NCBI RefSeq assembly: GCF_003173775.1
Contig: NZ_CP029552.1
Coordinates: 4,157,001-4,221,000, forward strand
Source: Methylobacterium sp. 17Sr1-1
GTDB taxonomy: Bacteria; Pseudomonadota; Alphaproteobacteria; Rhizobiales; Beijerinckiaceae
DNA: 64,000 bases
Direction of reading: 5' to 3'
Made by a program: the position numbers and the translations under genes. This document shows positions 56,037-64,000 of this stretch, piece by piece (position 1 is the first letter of the stretch; every line of letters begins with the position of its first letter). The notes beneath the pieces are model-generated. The model saw only the letters and a program-made list of their open reading frames with translations. It had not been told where the DNA came from and did no database searches.

Positions 56037-57323
56037 TTATGCCGCCCCGCGCTCCAGGAGCGCGACGTAGAAGCCGTCGGTGCCGGTCCGCTCCGGGCTC
56101 ATCTGGATGCCGTGGGCGGTGCGGCGCATCTTGGGCGCGACCTCCGCCGGCAGGTCGAGGGGCCGTGGCGTCAGGTCGTCGCGCCGGCCGGCGAGACCGG
56201 CGACCGCCGCGTCGTTCTCCTCCGGCAGGAGCGAGCAGGTGACGTAGACGAGGCGCCCGCCCGGCCGCACCAGCCGCGCGGCGCGATCGAGCACCGATTC
56301 CTGCTCCGCGACCCGCGTGGCGAGGCTGCCGGGACGCAGGCGCCACTTGGCGTCCGGGTTGCGCCGCCAGGTGCCCGCGCCGGTGCAGGGCGCGTCGACC
56401 AGGACGAGGTCGGCGGTACCGTCGAGGTCGGTCAGCACGTCCGGGCGGCCCTTGCCGCCCCGGGGCGTACGAACCTCGGCCTCGGCGCCCGCCCGGCGCA
56501 GGCGCTCGTGGATCGGGGCGAGGCGCCGCGGGTCGCCGTCGGTGGCGATCAACCGGCCCTGGTTGTTCATGAGGGCGGCCAGCGCCAGGGTCTTGCCGCC
56601 GCCGCCGGCGCAGAGATCGATCACGCTCATGCCGGGCCGCGCGCCCGAGAGGCGGGCGGCGAGCTGCGAGCCCTCGTCCTGGATCTCGAACCAGCCGTCC
56701 AGGAATTCCGGCTCGACGTGGAGCGCCGGCCCGCGCCCGTCCTCGCCGAGCGGCACCCGCAACCCGTCCGGCGCGAGCGGCGTCGGCTCGGGCGAGAGAT
56801 GGGCGAGCGCCTCGCGCGTTCCGTCGCGGGTCGCCTTCAGGGTGTTGACCCGGATGTCGAGGGGCGCGCGGCGGGCGAGCGCCCGCAATTCGGGCAGGAG
56901 GTCGTCGCCGAGCGCGGCGGCGAGCGAGGGCACCACCCATTCCGGCACGTCGCCGGCGACGTGGACCGGCGCGTGGCTAAGCGTCCCGGTCTCGAGCCGC
57001 TCCCGCTCGGATTCCGTGAGGGGGGCCGGCGCGAAGCGCTCGCCGGTGAAGAGCTCCGCGACGGTCCGGGCGGCGAGCCCCCGCTGCAGGCGCAGCGAGC
57101 CGATCAGCACGGCGCGCGGGCTGTCCTCGCCCATGATCCAGGCGGCGGAGGCGCGCCGGCGTAAGGCGTCATAGACCAGGGTCGCGATGGTGGCGCGGTC
57201 GCCCGAGCCGGCGAAGCGGTGGGCGAGGCCCCAATCCTTCAGGGCGTCGGCCACCGGGCGGCGGCGCTCGGCGATGTCGGCCAGGACCTCGATGGCGGCG
57301 GAGAGGCGGGCGCCGGGGGTCAT
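56037..57323 (-). CDS. RsmB/NOP2-family RNA (cytosine-5) methyltransferase
   Basis: 428 residues from the ATG complement at 57321-57323. An N-terminal NusB-like helical part (about 1-130) precedes the methyltransferase. The SAM-binding motif is DLCAGGGGKT (236-245), one catalytic Cys is in DAPCTGAG (Cys313) and the nucleophile in VTCSLLPEEN (Cys363). The pair is diagnostic of rRNA or tRNA m5C methyltransferases. RsmB proper targets 16S C967, which I cannot confirm for this enzyme from sequence alone. Confidence 0.88.
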   Translation of the reverse strand: MTPGARLSAAIEVLADIAERRRPVADALKDWGLAHRFAGSGDRATIATLVYDALRRRASAAWIMGEDSPRAVLIGSLRLQRGLAARTVAELFTGERFAPAPLTESERERLETGTLSHAPVHVAGDVPEWVVPSLAAALGDDLLPELRALARRAPLDIRVNTLKATRDGTREALAHLSPEPTPLAPDGLRVPLGEDGRGPALHVEPEFLDGWFEIQDEGSQLAARLSGARPGMSVIDLCAGGGGKTLALAALMNNQGRLIATDGDPRRLAPIHERLRRAGAEAEVRTPRGGKGRPDVLTDLDGTADLVLVDAPCTGAGTWRRNPDAKWRLRPGSLATRVAEQESVLDRAARLVRPGGRLVYVTCSLLPEENDAAVAGLAGRRDDLTPRPLDLPAEVAPKMRRTAHGIQMSPERTGTDGFYVALLERGAA

Positions 57324-57464
57324 CGCGACACCGCCGACCGTGAACAGGCCGATCGTAAAAAGGCCAAGTTCGCGCCGCGGGACCGGCGCATCACGGCCAA
57401 GCTTTCGGCTCCGCGCACCCCGACACCTTGGCCGTTCCATCCGCAGAGCCGGAGTTCCGCATCC

Positions 57465-57653
57465 ATGATCCGTCGTTCCATCCCGTCCGCCCTCGCCGTG
57501 AGTCTCGCCGGCCTGATCGCGCTGGCGGCCGGCGCCTGCGCCACCGCCCCGGCGGCGCCGGCCGTCGACCTCACCCCGCCACCGCCCCGGCCCTACGACG
57601 CCAAGACGCAGCTCGAATACGGCAACCCGCCGCCGCGGGCCCCGCGATACTGA
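57465..57653 (+). CDS. Small lipoprotein
   Basis: 62 residues from the ATG at 57465. A signal peptide ends LAAGAC, giving a lipidated Cys near residue 25. The mature part is short and Pro-rich (VDLTPPPPRPYDAKTQLEYG). No family recognised. Presumably attached to a membrane facing the periplasm. Divergent from the RsmB-like gene. Confidence 0.65.
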   Translation: MIRRSIPSALAVSLAGLIALAAGACATAPAAPAVDLTPPPPRPYDAKTQLEYGNPPPRAPRY

Positions 57654-57696
57654 GTGCCCCTTACCCTCCTCGCACGGGGATGGCGAGTAAGCCGTC

Positions 57697-58116
57697 TCAG
57701 GCGAGGAGGATCCGCCCGGCGAAGACCAGCCACATCGCCATCAGGACGACGGCCCCGGCGAGGAAGGCCTGGAAGCGTCGGATCACCACGTTGCTGGTGG
57801 CATAGATCCCCGCATGGACGAGCCGGGTCAGCACGAACAGCCAGGCGAGACCGACGAACAGGGTGTCGGCCTGGGCGGTCGCCAGCGCGAGCCCGGTCAC
57901 GACGTAGAACAGCACCGGCAGCTCGAACTGGTTGGCGAAGGCGTTCGAGACCTGCTGCACCGGGGCGGGCCAGCTGCGCTCGCCGAGGGAGATATCCTTG
58001 AGCTTGACCTGCCCCGCTCTGGCCGCGGCGAAGCGGACCCGCCCGGTCCAGAGCAGCAGGCCGAAGGTGAGCAGAACCTGGACGAAGACGGGGGCGAGGA
58101 TGGCTTTCGGGGTCAT
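57697..58116 (-). CDS. MAPEG-family membrane protein
   Basis: 139 residues from the ATG complement at 58114-58116. Four hydrophobic helices, with VSNAFANQFELPVLFYVVTGLAL in the second (the Glu-containing MAPEG signature) and RLVHAGIYATSNVVIRRF. Eukaryotic relatives use glutathione; bacterial members are uncharacterised. It is an integral inner-membrane protein. Confidence 0.85.
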   Translation of the reverse strand: MTPKAILAPVFVQVLLTFGLLLWTGRVRFAAARAGQVKLKDISLGERSWPAPVQQVSNAFANQFELPVLFYVVTGLALATAQADTLFVGLAWLFVLTRLVHAGIYATSNVVIRRFQAFLAGAVVLMAMWLVFAGRILLA

Positions 58117-58181
58117 GGGATCCTGAAGCAAATTGAGAGACTGTTCGTGTCGGCTGTTGGTCTGGTCATGACACCCTCCGG

Positions 58182-58320
58182 GTCATCCCGGGGCCGCGCA
58201 GCGGAACCGGGGATCCATAACCGCTGACGATGCAAGATGAAACGGGACGCTCCAGCACCGTTCTTGATGGTCGGCGGTGATGGATCCCGGGCTCTCACCT
58301 TCGATGAGCCCCGGGATGAC
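58182..58320. repeat. Interspersed palindromic repeat, family B, copy 2
   Basis: It begins GTCATCCCGGGGCCGCGCAG and ends CCCCGGGATGAC, so the two ends are complementary; GGATCCATAACCGC and the degenerate GCGGTGATGGATCC form an inner pair. It matches the reverse complement of 33729-33860. It fills much of the gap between the MAPEG gene and 6S RNA. Confidence 0.85.
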
Positions 58321-58479
58321 GCGGAGCGGCGCGAACGTGACGACCTCTTGTCGTCCTCCGCGATCGAGGACCGGTCGACGTGTGAGCGTACCGAAACGTC
58401 CCCCTCGCACGCGGTCCCAAATCCCCCGCCCGCCCCCTTTCGCAACCGCCTCCGCGGCGCTACATGAGGTCGGCGGGGC

Positions 58480-58625
58480 TGCGGTTCTCGTCAGGAGACA
58501 ATATCCCCGGGGCCTTATCGACTCCCCCGGGAGCTGTCACTGCCCTGGTCCGTGGACCGGGGCATTACGGCGCCCACCTACTTCGTAGGTTTCCCGGGAT
58601 CGATTCTCCAACGGCTCTCGTGGCT
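58480..58625 (+). ncRNA. ssrS: 6S RNA (approximate ends)
   Basis: The region lies just before the 5-formyltetrahydrofolate cyclo-ligase gene, the usual site of 6S RNA. It folds as expected: a closing stem (GGAGA 58494-58498 with TCTCC 58605-58609 and CCGGG pairs inside), a central bubble, an upper hairpin TGCCC-t-GGTCC with GGACC-g-GGGCA (58541-58564), and a small bubble hairpin CCTAC/GTAGG (58577-58589). 6S RNA binds sigma-70 RNA polymerase in stationary phase. The ends are estimates. Confidence 0.82.
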
Positions 58626-58640
58626 CCGCGCTGGACTTCT

Positions 58641-59231
58641 ATGACGATCGACGGTTCCCCCGCTTCTCCGGACAAGGCTTCCTTACGCAAGGCGGCCCTG
58701 GCGCGGCGGGACGGGCTGGCGGTCGAGGCTCGCGAAACAGCCTCCCGCCGCATCGCCGAGATCGTCCTCGGCCTCCCCCAGATCGCGGCGGCCGCGCTGG
58801 TCTCGGCCTACTGGCCGATCCGCAGCGAGGTCGACCTGCGCCCGCTGGTCGCCGCCTTGCGCGCCCGGGGCCAGGCGGTGGCCCTGCCGCAGGTCACGCC
58901 CGACGGGCTGGTCTTCCGCCTCGCCGCCGAGGATGCGGCGCTCAGCCCCGGCGGCTTCGGCCTGAGCGAGCCCGGACCCGACTCAGCCATCGTCGAGCCC
59001 CGCGTGCTCCTCGTGCCGCTCGCCGCCTTCGACCGGCGCGGCCACCGCATCGGCTACGGCAAGGGCTATTACGACCGGGCGCTCGCCCGCCTCGACGCGA
59101 CGGGGCGCACGCTCGCCCTCGGCATCGCCTTCTCGGCCCAGGAGACCCCCCTCGTGCCGGCCGGCCCGCACGACCGCGCCCTCGACGGGATCGTGACCGA
59201 GGCGGGCCTCATCCACCCCACCGGAGACTGA
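58641..59231 (+). CDS. 5-formyltetrahydrofolate cyclo-ligase
   Basis: 196 residues from the ATG at 58641. It has KASLRKAALARRDGL at the start, SAYWPIRSEVDLRPLV, the active-site strip VPLAAFDRRGHRIGYGKGYYDR and a C-terminal PHDRALDGIVTEAG, all typical of the family. It converts 5-formyl-THF to 5,10-methenyl-THF with ATP, recycling folate one-carbon units. The 16-30 bases before it belong to the 6S RNA processing region, so the two may be co-transcribed. Confidence 0.95.
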   Translation: MTIDGSPASPDKASLRKAALARRDGLAVEARETASRRIAEIVLGLPQIAAAALVSAYWPIRSEVDLRPLVAALRARGQAVALPQVTPDGLVFRLAAEDAALSPGGFGLSEPGPDSAIVEPRVLLVPLAAFDRRGHRIGYGKGYYDRALARLDATGRTLALGIAFSAQETPLVPAGPHDRALDGIVTEAGLIHPTGD

Positions 59232-59239
59232 TCCCCGCC

Positions 59240-60061
59240 ATGCGCCTCCTCTTCCTCGGCGACGTCGTCGGCCGGCCCGGCCGCCTGGCGGTGAGCGAGC
59301 GTCTGCCGGCCCTGCGCGAGCGCTGGCGCCTCGACTGCGTGGTGATCAACGGCGAGAACGCCGCCGGCGGCTTCGGCATCACCGAGAGCATCTGCGACGA
59401 GCTGATCAATGCCGGCGCCGATGCGGTGACGCTCGGCAACCACTCCTTCGACCAGCGCGAGGCCATGGTCTTCATCGCCCGCCAGCCGCGGCTGGTGCGG
59501 CCGGCGAACTACCCGCCCGGCACGCCGGGCCGCGGCGCCACCGTGGTCGAGACGCGGAGCGGCGCCCGGATCCTCGTCGTCAACGTGATGGGCCGGATCT
59601 TCCTCGATCCCCTCGACGATCCCTTCGCGGCGGCCGAGCGCGAATTGTCCGCCTGCCCGCTGCGGGATGCCGCCGACGCGGTGGTCGTCGACGTGCATGC
59701 CGAGGCGACGAGCGAGAAGGAGGCCTTCGGCTGGTTCCTCGACGGACGGGCGAGCCTCGTCGTCGGCACCCACACCCACGTGCCGACCGCCGACCACCGC
59801 ATCCTGCCCGGCGGCACCGCCTACATGTCCGATGTCGGCATGTGCGGCGACTACGATTCGGTGCTCGGCATGCAGAAGGACGAGCCGGTGCGCCGCTTCC
59901 TGCAGAAGACCCCGGGCAGCCGGCTCGAAGCCGCCACCGGCGAGGGCACCCTGTGCGGCCTCGCGGTCGAGACGGACGATGCCACCGGCCTCGCCCGGCG
60001 GGTGAGCCCCGTCCGCCTCGGGCCGCATCTCGAGGAAACCTGGCCGCAACACTGGGACTGA
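59240..60061 (+). CDS. YmdB-like metallophosphoesterase (TIGR00282 family)
   Basis: 273 residues. Metal-site motifs: LFLGDVVGRPG (8), INGENAAGG (Asn/Glu), TLGNHSFDQRE and GTHTHVPTADH, with MSDVGMCGDYDSVLG. The Bacillus homologue YmdB hydrolyses cyclic nucleotides such as cAMP 2',3'. It lies 8 bases after the cyclo-ligase stop, so the two are co-transcribed. Substrate here unverified. Confidence 0.92.
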   Translation: MRLLFLGDVVGRPGRLAVSERLPALRERWRLDCVVINGENAAGGFGITESICDELINAGADAVTLGNHSFDQREAMVFIARQPRLVRPANYPPGTPGRGATVVETRSGARILVVNVMGRIFLDPLDDPFAAAERELSACPLRDAADAVVVDVHAEATSEKEAFGWFLDGRASLVVGTHTHVPTADHRILPGGTAYMSDVGMCGDYDSVLGMQKDEPVRRFLQKTPGSRLEAATGEGTLCGLAVETDDATGLARRVSPVRLGPHLEETWPQHWD

Positions 60062-60208
60062 ATCCCTCGAAACCCCGTACTGCTCCGGCTTGATCGGCCC
60101 GGCGGCACCCGGCACAGTGCCGGCGGCTCCCGGCGACGTCGTTTCGTCGGGGCCGACCAGTGCAGCCTGCGGACGAATCCTCGCCCGCGACAGTGAGTAC
60201 GGCCCGCG

Positions 60209-61243
60209 ATGGCGGCGAGCGCTGCGTCCCCTCCCCTGACGTCGCCGCGGATCTACCTCATCCGCATGGTGGTGTTCCTGACGCTGGCCGGCTTCCTGGC
60301 CTTCGTGCTCTACCGCCAGATCGTGCCGGCCTTCATGGCCAATCCGGGCCTCAACGGCCTGATCCTGGGCGCGACCCTGATCGCCATCATCATGGCCTTC
60401 GGGCAGGTGCAGCGCCTCTTCCGCGAGGTGCGCTTCGCCAACCGCACCGCCACCGGCGCGCCTGAGCCCGGCACCCCGCGGGTGCTCTCCGCCCTGGCGC
60501 CGGCGCTCCGCGAGGCGCGGGCCGGCCGGCCGCACCCGCAAGGCCAGTTCCAGCCGCTCCTCGACAGCGTGGCCTCGCGCCTCGACGAGGGCCGCGAGAT
60601 CCTGCGCTACATCGGCGGCCTGCTGATCCTGCTCGGCCTGCTCGGCACCTTCTGGGGCCTGATCGACACGCTCTCGGCGGTGGGCGGGGTCATCCGCTCG
60701 ATGCGGGCCGGCGGCGGCGACGCGGCGGTGATGTTCGACGAATTGAAGAGCGGCCTCGCGGTGCCGCTCTCCGGCATCGGCCTCGCCTTCTCGGCCTCGC
60801 TGTTCGGGCTCGCCGGCTCGCTGGTGATCGGCTTCCTCGATCTCCAGGCGGGGCAGGCCCATACCCGGTTCTACAACGAACTGGAGGACTGGCTCGTCAC
60901 CGCCGCGGGTCCCGCGCCCGCGCCGGTGCCGGTCCCCGTTACGGTTCCGGCGGCGGCAGCGCTCGCCGCCGCGCCGCGCCCGCCCGAACCCGCGAAGGAC
61001 GATGCGGTGCTGAAGGACATCGCCGACGCGATGACGCGGCTCGGCACCCTCGTCGGCGACACGACCAGCCACGGCCGGGCCAGCACCCAGGCGATGGCGA
61101 ACCTCGCCGAGGGTATCCAGGGCCTCGTCCAGCACATGCGCGCCGAGCAGCAGATGATCCGCGACTGGGTCGAGGCGCAGGCGGCCCGCGAGCGCGAGCT
61201 GAAGCAGGTGCTCGACCGCCTCGCCCGGGAGAAGGTGGAGTGA
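60209..61243 (+). CDS. MotA/TolQ/ExbB-superfamily proton-channel-like protein
   Basis: 344 residues. Four membrane helices (about 12-34, 46-66, 133-154, 180-206), with the last two showing the MotA/ExbB pattern GGLLILLGLLGTFWGLIDTL and GLAVPLSGIGLAFSASLFG. The C-terminal third is Ala/Pro-rich, then a charged helical region (VLKDIADAMTRLG). It starts after a 147-base gap from the phosphoesterase and is followed by the MotB/OmpA-like gene, 7 bases later. The pair is not beside flagellar or tol genes. Probably a proton-driven or structural envelope complex. Confidence 0.85.
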   Translation: MAASAASPPLTSPRIYLIRMVVFLTLAGFLAFVLYRQIVPAFMANPGLNGLILGATLIAIIMAFGQVQRLFREVRFANRTATGAPEPGTPRVLSALAPALREARAGRPHPQGQFQPLLDSVASRLDEGREILRYIGGLLILLGLLGTFWGLIDTLSAVGGVIRSMRAGGGDAAVMFDELKSGLAVPLSGIGLAFSASLFGLAGSLVIGFLDLQAGQAHTRFYNELEDWLVTAAGPAPAPVPVPVTVPAAAALAAAPRPPEPAKDDAVLKDIADAMTRLGTLVGDTTSHGRASTQAMANLAEGIQGLVQHMRAEQQMIRDWVEAQAARERELKQVLDRLAREKVE

Positions 61244-61250
61244 GCCTCTG

Positions 61251-62264
61251 ATGGCCGGCCGCCTCGTCCGGCGCGACCGCGCCCTCAATGTCTGGCCCGG
61301 CTACGTCGACGCGCTGACGACGCTGCTGCTCTCGGTCGTCTTCCTGCTCACGATCTTCGTCACCGGCCAGTTCTTCCTGTCGCAGGAATTGTCGGGCCGC
61401 GACACGGTGCTGGAGCGGCTGAACCGCCAGATTTCGGAACTCACCGACCTCCTGGCCCTGGAGCGCTCCGGCAAGCGCGCGCTGGAGGAGACCGCCGCGG
61501 GCTTGCGGGCGAACCTGTCCGGCTCCGAGGCCGAGCGGAAGCGCCTGCAAGGGCTCCTCGCCACCGGCCAGGGCGCCGAGGGCAAGGCCGCCGAGCTCGG
61601 CCGCCAGCTCGAGGCCGAGAAGGGCGCGGCCTCCCGCGCCATGAGCCAGGTCGATCTCCTCAACCAGCAGATCTCGGCGATGCGCCAGCAGCTCGCGGCG
61701 CTCGAGGACGCGCTCGCCGCCTCCGAGACCCGCGACCGCGAGAGCCAGGCCCGGATCGCCGATCTCGGCAGCCGCCTCAACGTGGCGCTGGCCCAGCGGG
61801 TGCAGGAGCTGGCGCGCTACCGCTCGGACTTCTTCGGGCGGCTCCGCCAGATCCTCGGCAACCGCCCCGACATCCGCATCGTCGGCGACCGCTTCGTGCT
61901 ACAATCCGAAGTGCTCTTCTCCGCCGGCCAGGCGGTGCTGAAGCCCGAGGCCGGCCCGGAGATCGACCGGATCGCCAGCGCGATCGGGGAGCTCAACCGC
62001 CAGATCCCGGCCGACATCCCGTGGGTGCTGCGGGTCGACGGCCACACCGACGCGCGGCCGATCGCGTCGTCGCAATTCCCGTCGAACTGGGCGCTCTCGG
62101 CGGCGCGCGCCATCGCGGTGGTGCAGTACCTCGTCGGAAAGGGCATCCCGCCCCAGCGCCTGCTCGCCGGCGCCTTCGGCGAGTTCCAGCCCCTCGAGGC
62201 CGGGACGAGCGAGGAGGCCTATGCCCGCAACCGGCGGATCGAGATGAAGCTGACGGAGCGGTAG
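61251..62264 (+). CDS. MotB/OmpA-family peptidoglycan-binding partner with a long coiled coil
   Basis: 337 residues. One N-terminal helix (about 20-42) begins YVDALTTLLLSVVFLLTIF; its Asp matches the proton-carrying Asp of MotB. A long coiled coil (about 45-190, with ERSGKRALEETAAGLRANLS) spans the periplasm, then an OmpA-like domain: RVDGHTDARPI, ALSAARAIAVVQYL and EEAYARNRRIEMKL bind peptidoglycan. With the preceding gene it forms a stator-like pair. Function unassigned. Confidence 0.87.
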   Translation: MAGRLVRRDRALNVWPGYVDALTTLLLSVVFLLTIFVTGQFFLSQELSGRDTVLERLNRQISELTDLLALERSGKRALEETAAGLRANLSGSEAERKRLQGLLATGQGAEGKAAELGRQLEAEKGAASRAMSQVDLLNQQISAMRQQLAALEDALAASETRDRESQARIADLGSRLNVALAQRVQELARYRSDFFGRLRQILGNRPDIRIVGDRFVLQSEVLFSAGQAVLKPEAGPEIDRIASAIGELNRQIPADIPWVLRVDGHTDARPIASSQFPSNWALSAARAIAVVQYLVGKGIPPQRLLAGAFGEFQPLEAGTSEEAYARNRRIEMKLTER

Positions 62265-62268
62265 GAAC

Positions 62269-63018
62269 TCAGATCAGCTTCAGCCCGCGGAAGCTCGCGT
62301 GGCCGTCCCGCCCGACGATGATGTGGTCGTGCACCACGATGCCGAGGGGCCCGGCCACCGCGACGATGTCGCGGGTTATCTTGATGTCGGCCTGGGACGG
62401 GGTCGGATCGCCCGACGGGTGGTTGTGGACCAGGATCAGGGCGGTGGCCGAGAGCTCCAGCGCCCGGCGCACCACCTCGCGCGGATAGACCGGCGTGTGG
62501 TCGACGGTGCCGCGGCCCTGGACCTCGTCGGCGATCAGGCGGTTGCGCTTGTCGAGGAAGAGCAGCCGGAACTCCTCCCGCGGCGCGAACGCCATCGCGG
62601 CCCGGCAATAATCGATCACCGCGGCCCAGGACGAGAGCAGCGTGCGCTCGGCCACCGCGCCACGGGCGAGCCGCCGCCCGGCCGCCTCCATGATCTTGAG
62701 ATCGGTGACGACCGCAGGGCCGATGCCGTCGACCTCCAGCAGCCGCTCCGGCGAGGCGCTGATCACCTCCGCGAAGCTGCCGAAGCGGGCGATCAGCGCT
62801 TTGGCGATCGGCTTCACGTCCCGGCGCGGGATGGCGCGGAACAGCACCAGCTCCAGGAACTCGTAATCGGGCAACGTGTCCCCTTGCGCGAAGCGGGCGC
62901 GCAGGCGGTCGCGGTGGCCGTAGTAATGCGGCTCGTCCGCCTTCTCCGGGGGCTTGCTCTCGGGCACTGAACCGCCGGCCTCCGCGAAACCGGGACGGGT
63001 GCGGGGCGGGCGGGTCAT
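62269..63018 (-). CDS. radC: RadC-family JAB-domain protein
   Basis: 249 residues. A helix-hairpin-helix-like start ([16 protein letters not shown], about 92-108) precedes the JAB metal motif [19 protein letters not shown] with two His and an Asp. RadC was named for repair, but its biochemical role is unsettled. It lies 25 bases downstream of map on the same strand, so the two are co-transcribed, an order seen in other Rhizobiales. Confidence 0.93.
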   Translation of the reverse strand: MTRPPRTRPGFAEAGGSVPESKPPEKADEPHYYGHRDRLRARFAQGDTLPDYEFLELVLFRAIPRRDVKPIAKALIARFGSFAEVISASPERLLEVDGIGPAVVTDLKIMEAAGRRLARGAVAERTLLSSWAAVIDYCRAAMAFAPREEFRLLFLDKRNRLIADEVQGRGTVDHTPVYPREVVRRALELSATALILVHNHPSGDPTPSQADIKITRDIVAVAGPLGIVVHDHIIVGRDGHASFRGLKLI

Positions 63019-63043
63019 GGCCGAGCCGGACCGGGCCGAGCCG

Positions 63044-63877
63044 TCAGGCGGTGGCGGCCGTGTCGTGCGGCTTGTCCAGCCCCTTGGGCGAGAGGGTGAA
63101 GATCTCGACGCCGGTCTCGGTCACCGCCACCGTGTGCTCGAACTGGGCCGAGAGCGAGCGGTCGCGGGTCACCGCGGTCCAGCCGTCGGCCAGCACCTTC
63201 ACCGCCGGGCGGCCGAGATTGATCATCGGCTCCACGGTGAAGAACTGGCCGGGCTTCAGGGCGACGCTGTAGCTCGGTTCGACGTAGTGCAGGATGGTCG
63301 GCGCGTCATGATAGGTGCGGCCGAGGCCGTGGCCGCAGAAATCGCGCACCACCGAGCAGCGCTCGGCCTCCGCGAAGGCCTGGATCGCCGCGCCGATGTC
63401 GTTGGTGGTGCCGCCGGGCTTGATCGCCGCGATGCCGCGCATCATCGCCTCGTGGGTGATGTCGCACAGGCGCGCCGCCTTGCGCGGCACCTCGCCGACA
63501 TAGGCCATGCGGCTCGAATCGCCGTGCCAGCCGTCGACGATCAGGCAGATGTCGAGGTTGACGATGTCGCCCTCGCGCAGCGGCTTGTCGTTCGGGATGC
63601 CGTGGCAGACGACGTGGTTGATCGAGGTGCAGATCGACTTCGGATAGCCGCGGTAATGCAGCGAGGCGGGATAAGCGCCGTGGTCCATCGCGAAGGTGTA
63701 GGCGAGGCGGTCGAGCGCCTCGGTGGTGACGCCGGGCGCCACCGCCTCCATCAGCAGGTCGAGGGCCTCGGCGGTCAGCCGGCCGGCCTTGCGCATCGCC
63801 TCGAAGGCCTCGGGGCCGTGGATCGGCGGCTCCTGCCGGCGGCCGTCCTTGACCGCACTCTGCTCGTCACGACTCAT
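63044..63877 (-). CDS. map: Methionine aminopeptidase type I
   Basis: 277 residues from the ATG complement at 63875-63877. Metal ligands are in [18 protein letters not shown] (two Asp), [11 protein letters not shown] (His), FTVEPMI (Glu) and [10 protein letters not shown] (Glu). [12 protein letters not shown] is the family start of the active site. It removes the N-terminal methionine of new proteins in the cytoplasm. It has the usual type I length. Confidence 0.96.
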   Translation of the reverse strand: MSRDEQSAVKDGRRQEPPIHGPEAFEAMRKAGRLTAEALDLLMEAVAPGVTTEALDRLAYTFAMDHGAYPASLHYRGYPKSICTSINHVVCHGIPNDKPLREGDIVNLDICLIVDGWHGDSSRMAYVGEVPRKAARLCDITHEAMMRGIAAIKPGGTTNDIGAAIQAFAEAERCSVVRDFCGHGLGRTYHDAPTILHYVEPSYSVALKPGQFFTVEPMINLGRPAVKVLADGWTAVTRDRSLSAQFEHTVAVTETGVEIFTLSPKGLDKPHDTAATA

Positions 63878-63966
63878 CGGGGGCCCGAAAGATGCGCTGG
63901 CGCTGAAAAAACCGGATGCCTCGATGTAGGCGCTTCCGGCTCCGAAGCCAAGGACGAAGGGAGGCG

Positions 63967-64000
63967 CTAGCGCGGATCGACCCAGGCCCGCGGCCGGGCC
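63967..64000 (-). CDS. Possible C-terminal end of an upstream gene (runs off the window)
   Basis: Reading the minus strand from the window edge gives an open frame ending RPRAWVDPR and TAG (63967-63969). It is on the same strand as map, 90 bases upstream of its start. Only ten codons are visible, so this could be chance; sfsA often sits here in Rhizobiales but cannot be recognised. Confidence 0.3.
   Translation of the reverse strand, partial: ARPRAWVDPR

Noticed and set aside
60209..62264. Zorya defence system
   Set aside because: The ZorA/B-like pair has no ZorC, ZorD or ZorE neighbour; radC and map follow instead.
62269..63018. RadC as a sign of a mobile island
   Set aside because: It pairs with map in a core-gene order, and no integrase, toxin or other mobile gene is near.

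Overview
The window is about 70% G+C alphaproteobacterial chromosome. It most resembles Methylobacterium or a close relative (Methylobacteriaceae). The main clues are a hopanoid side-chain locus (hpnL-M-I-J-K), a GCG_CRPN-type secreted repeat protein, acnA divergent from ccmAB, 6S RNA upstream of 5-formyltetrahydrofolate cyclo-ligase, and a map-radC pair. The genus is inferred from content, not from a search. I see no rRNA, CRISPR array, insertion sequence or prophage; the region is ordinary core and shell chromosome with scattered palindromic repeats.

Layout. (1) 1-7.5 kb: the 5' part of a ModA-like periplasmic binding protein, then hpnK, hpnJ, hpnI, hpnM and hpnL, all on the minus strand. 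Divergent from hpnL is an arginine:glycine-amidinotransferase-like enzyme. HpnI/K/J are the known enzymes for bacteriohopanetetrol (BHT) cyclitol ether, and guanidinylated BHT cyclitol ether is known from Methylobacterium. The adjacent amidinotransferase is therefore a strong candidate for the missing guanidinylation step; this is the best lead in the window. (2) 7.7-15.8 kb: an SDR/DoxX-like gene that looks frameshifted, DUF2269, a DUF3313-type lipoprotein, an SDR, a GST, an alpha/beta-hydrolase lacking its serine nucleophile, an orphan NepR-like protein and small secreted proteins. (3) 15.9-25 kb: acnA, ccmAB, a single-domain response regulator, a ferredoxin-reductase-like protein with a cysteine-less N-terminus, a P-loop kinase-like protein, a zinc-ribbon MBL hydrolase and an SDR. 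(4) 25.4-30 kb: an RND efflux pump and its adaptor. (5) 30-40 kb: rhodanese, a GT4 glycosyltransferase, an allantoinase-OHCU decarboxylase fusion, glutathionyl-hydroquinone reductase, a zinc alcohol dehydrogenase, an AaeB/X/A-type efflux operon and tRNA-Leu(CAA). (6) 40-46 kb: LysR divergent from an MFS exporter, MocR divergent from an EamA exporter, and an extensin-like lipoprotein. (7) 46-58 kb: the GCG_CRPN protein, PlsC, an orphan TRAP binding protein, a PAS-GGDEF-EAL protein, guaA, two alpha/beta-hydrolases, an RsmB-like methyltransferase and MAPEG. (8) 58-64 kb: 6S RNA, 5-FCL, a YmdB-like phosphoesterase, a MotA/MotB-like envelope pair, radC and map.

Three interspersed palindromic repeat families punctuate intergenic gaps: A at 25.2 and 32.0 kb, B at 33.7 and 58.2 kb, and C at 12.7 kb (single copy here). 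Start codons were chosen by family length, signal peptides and Shine-Dalgarno spacing; several are GTG or TTG and are flagged.
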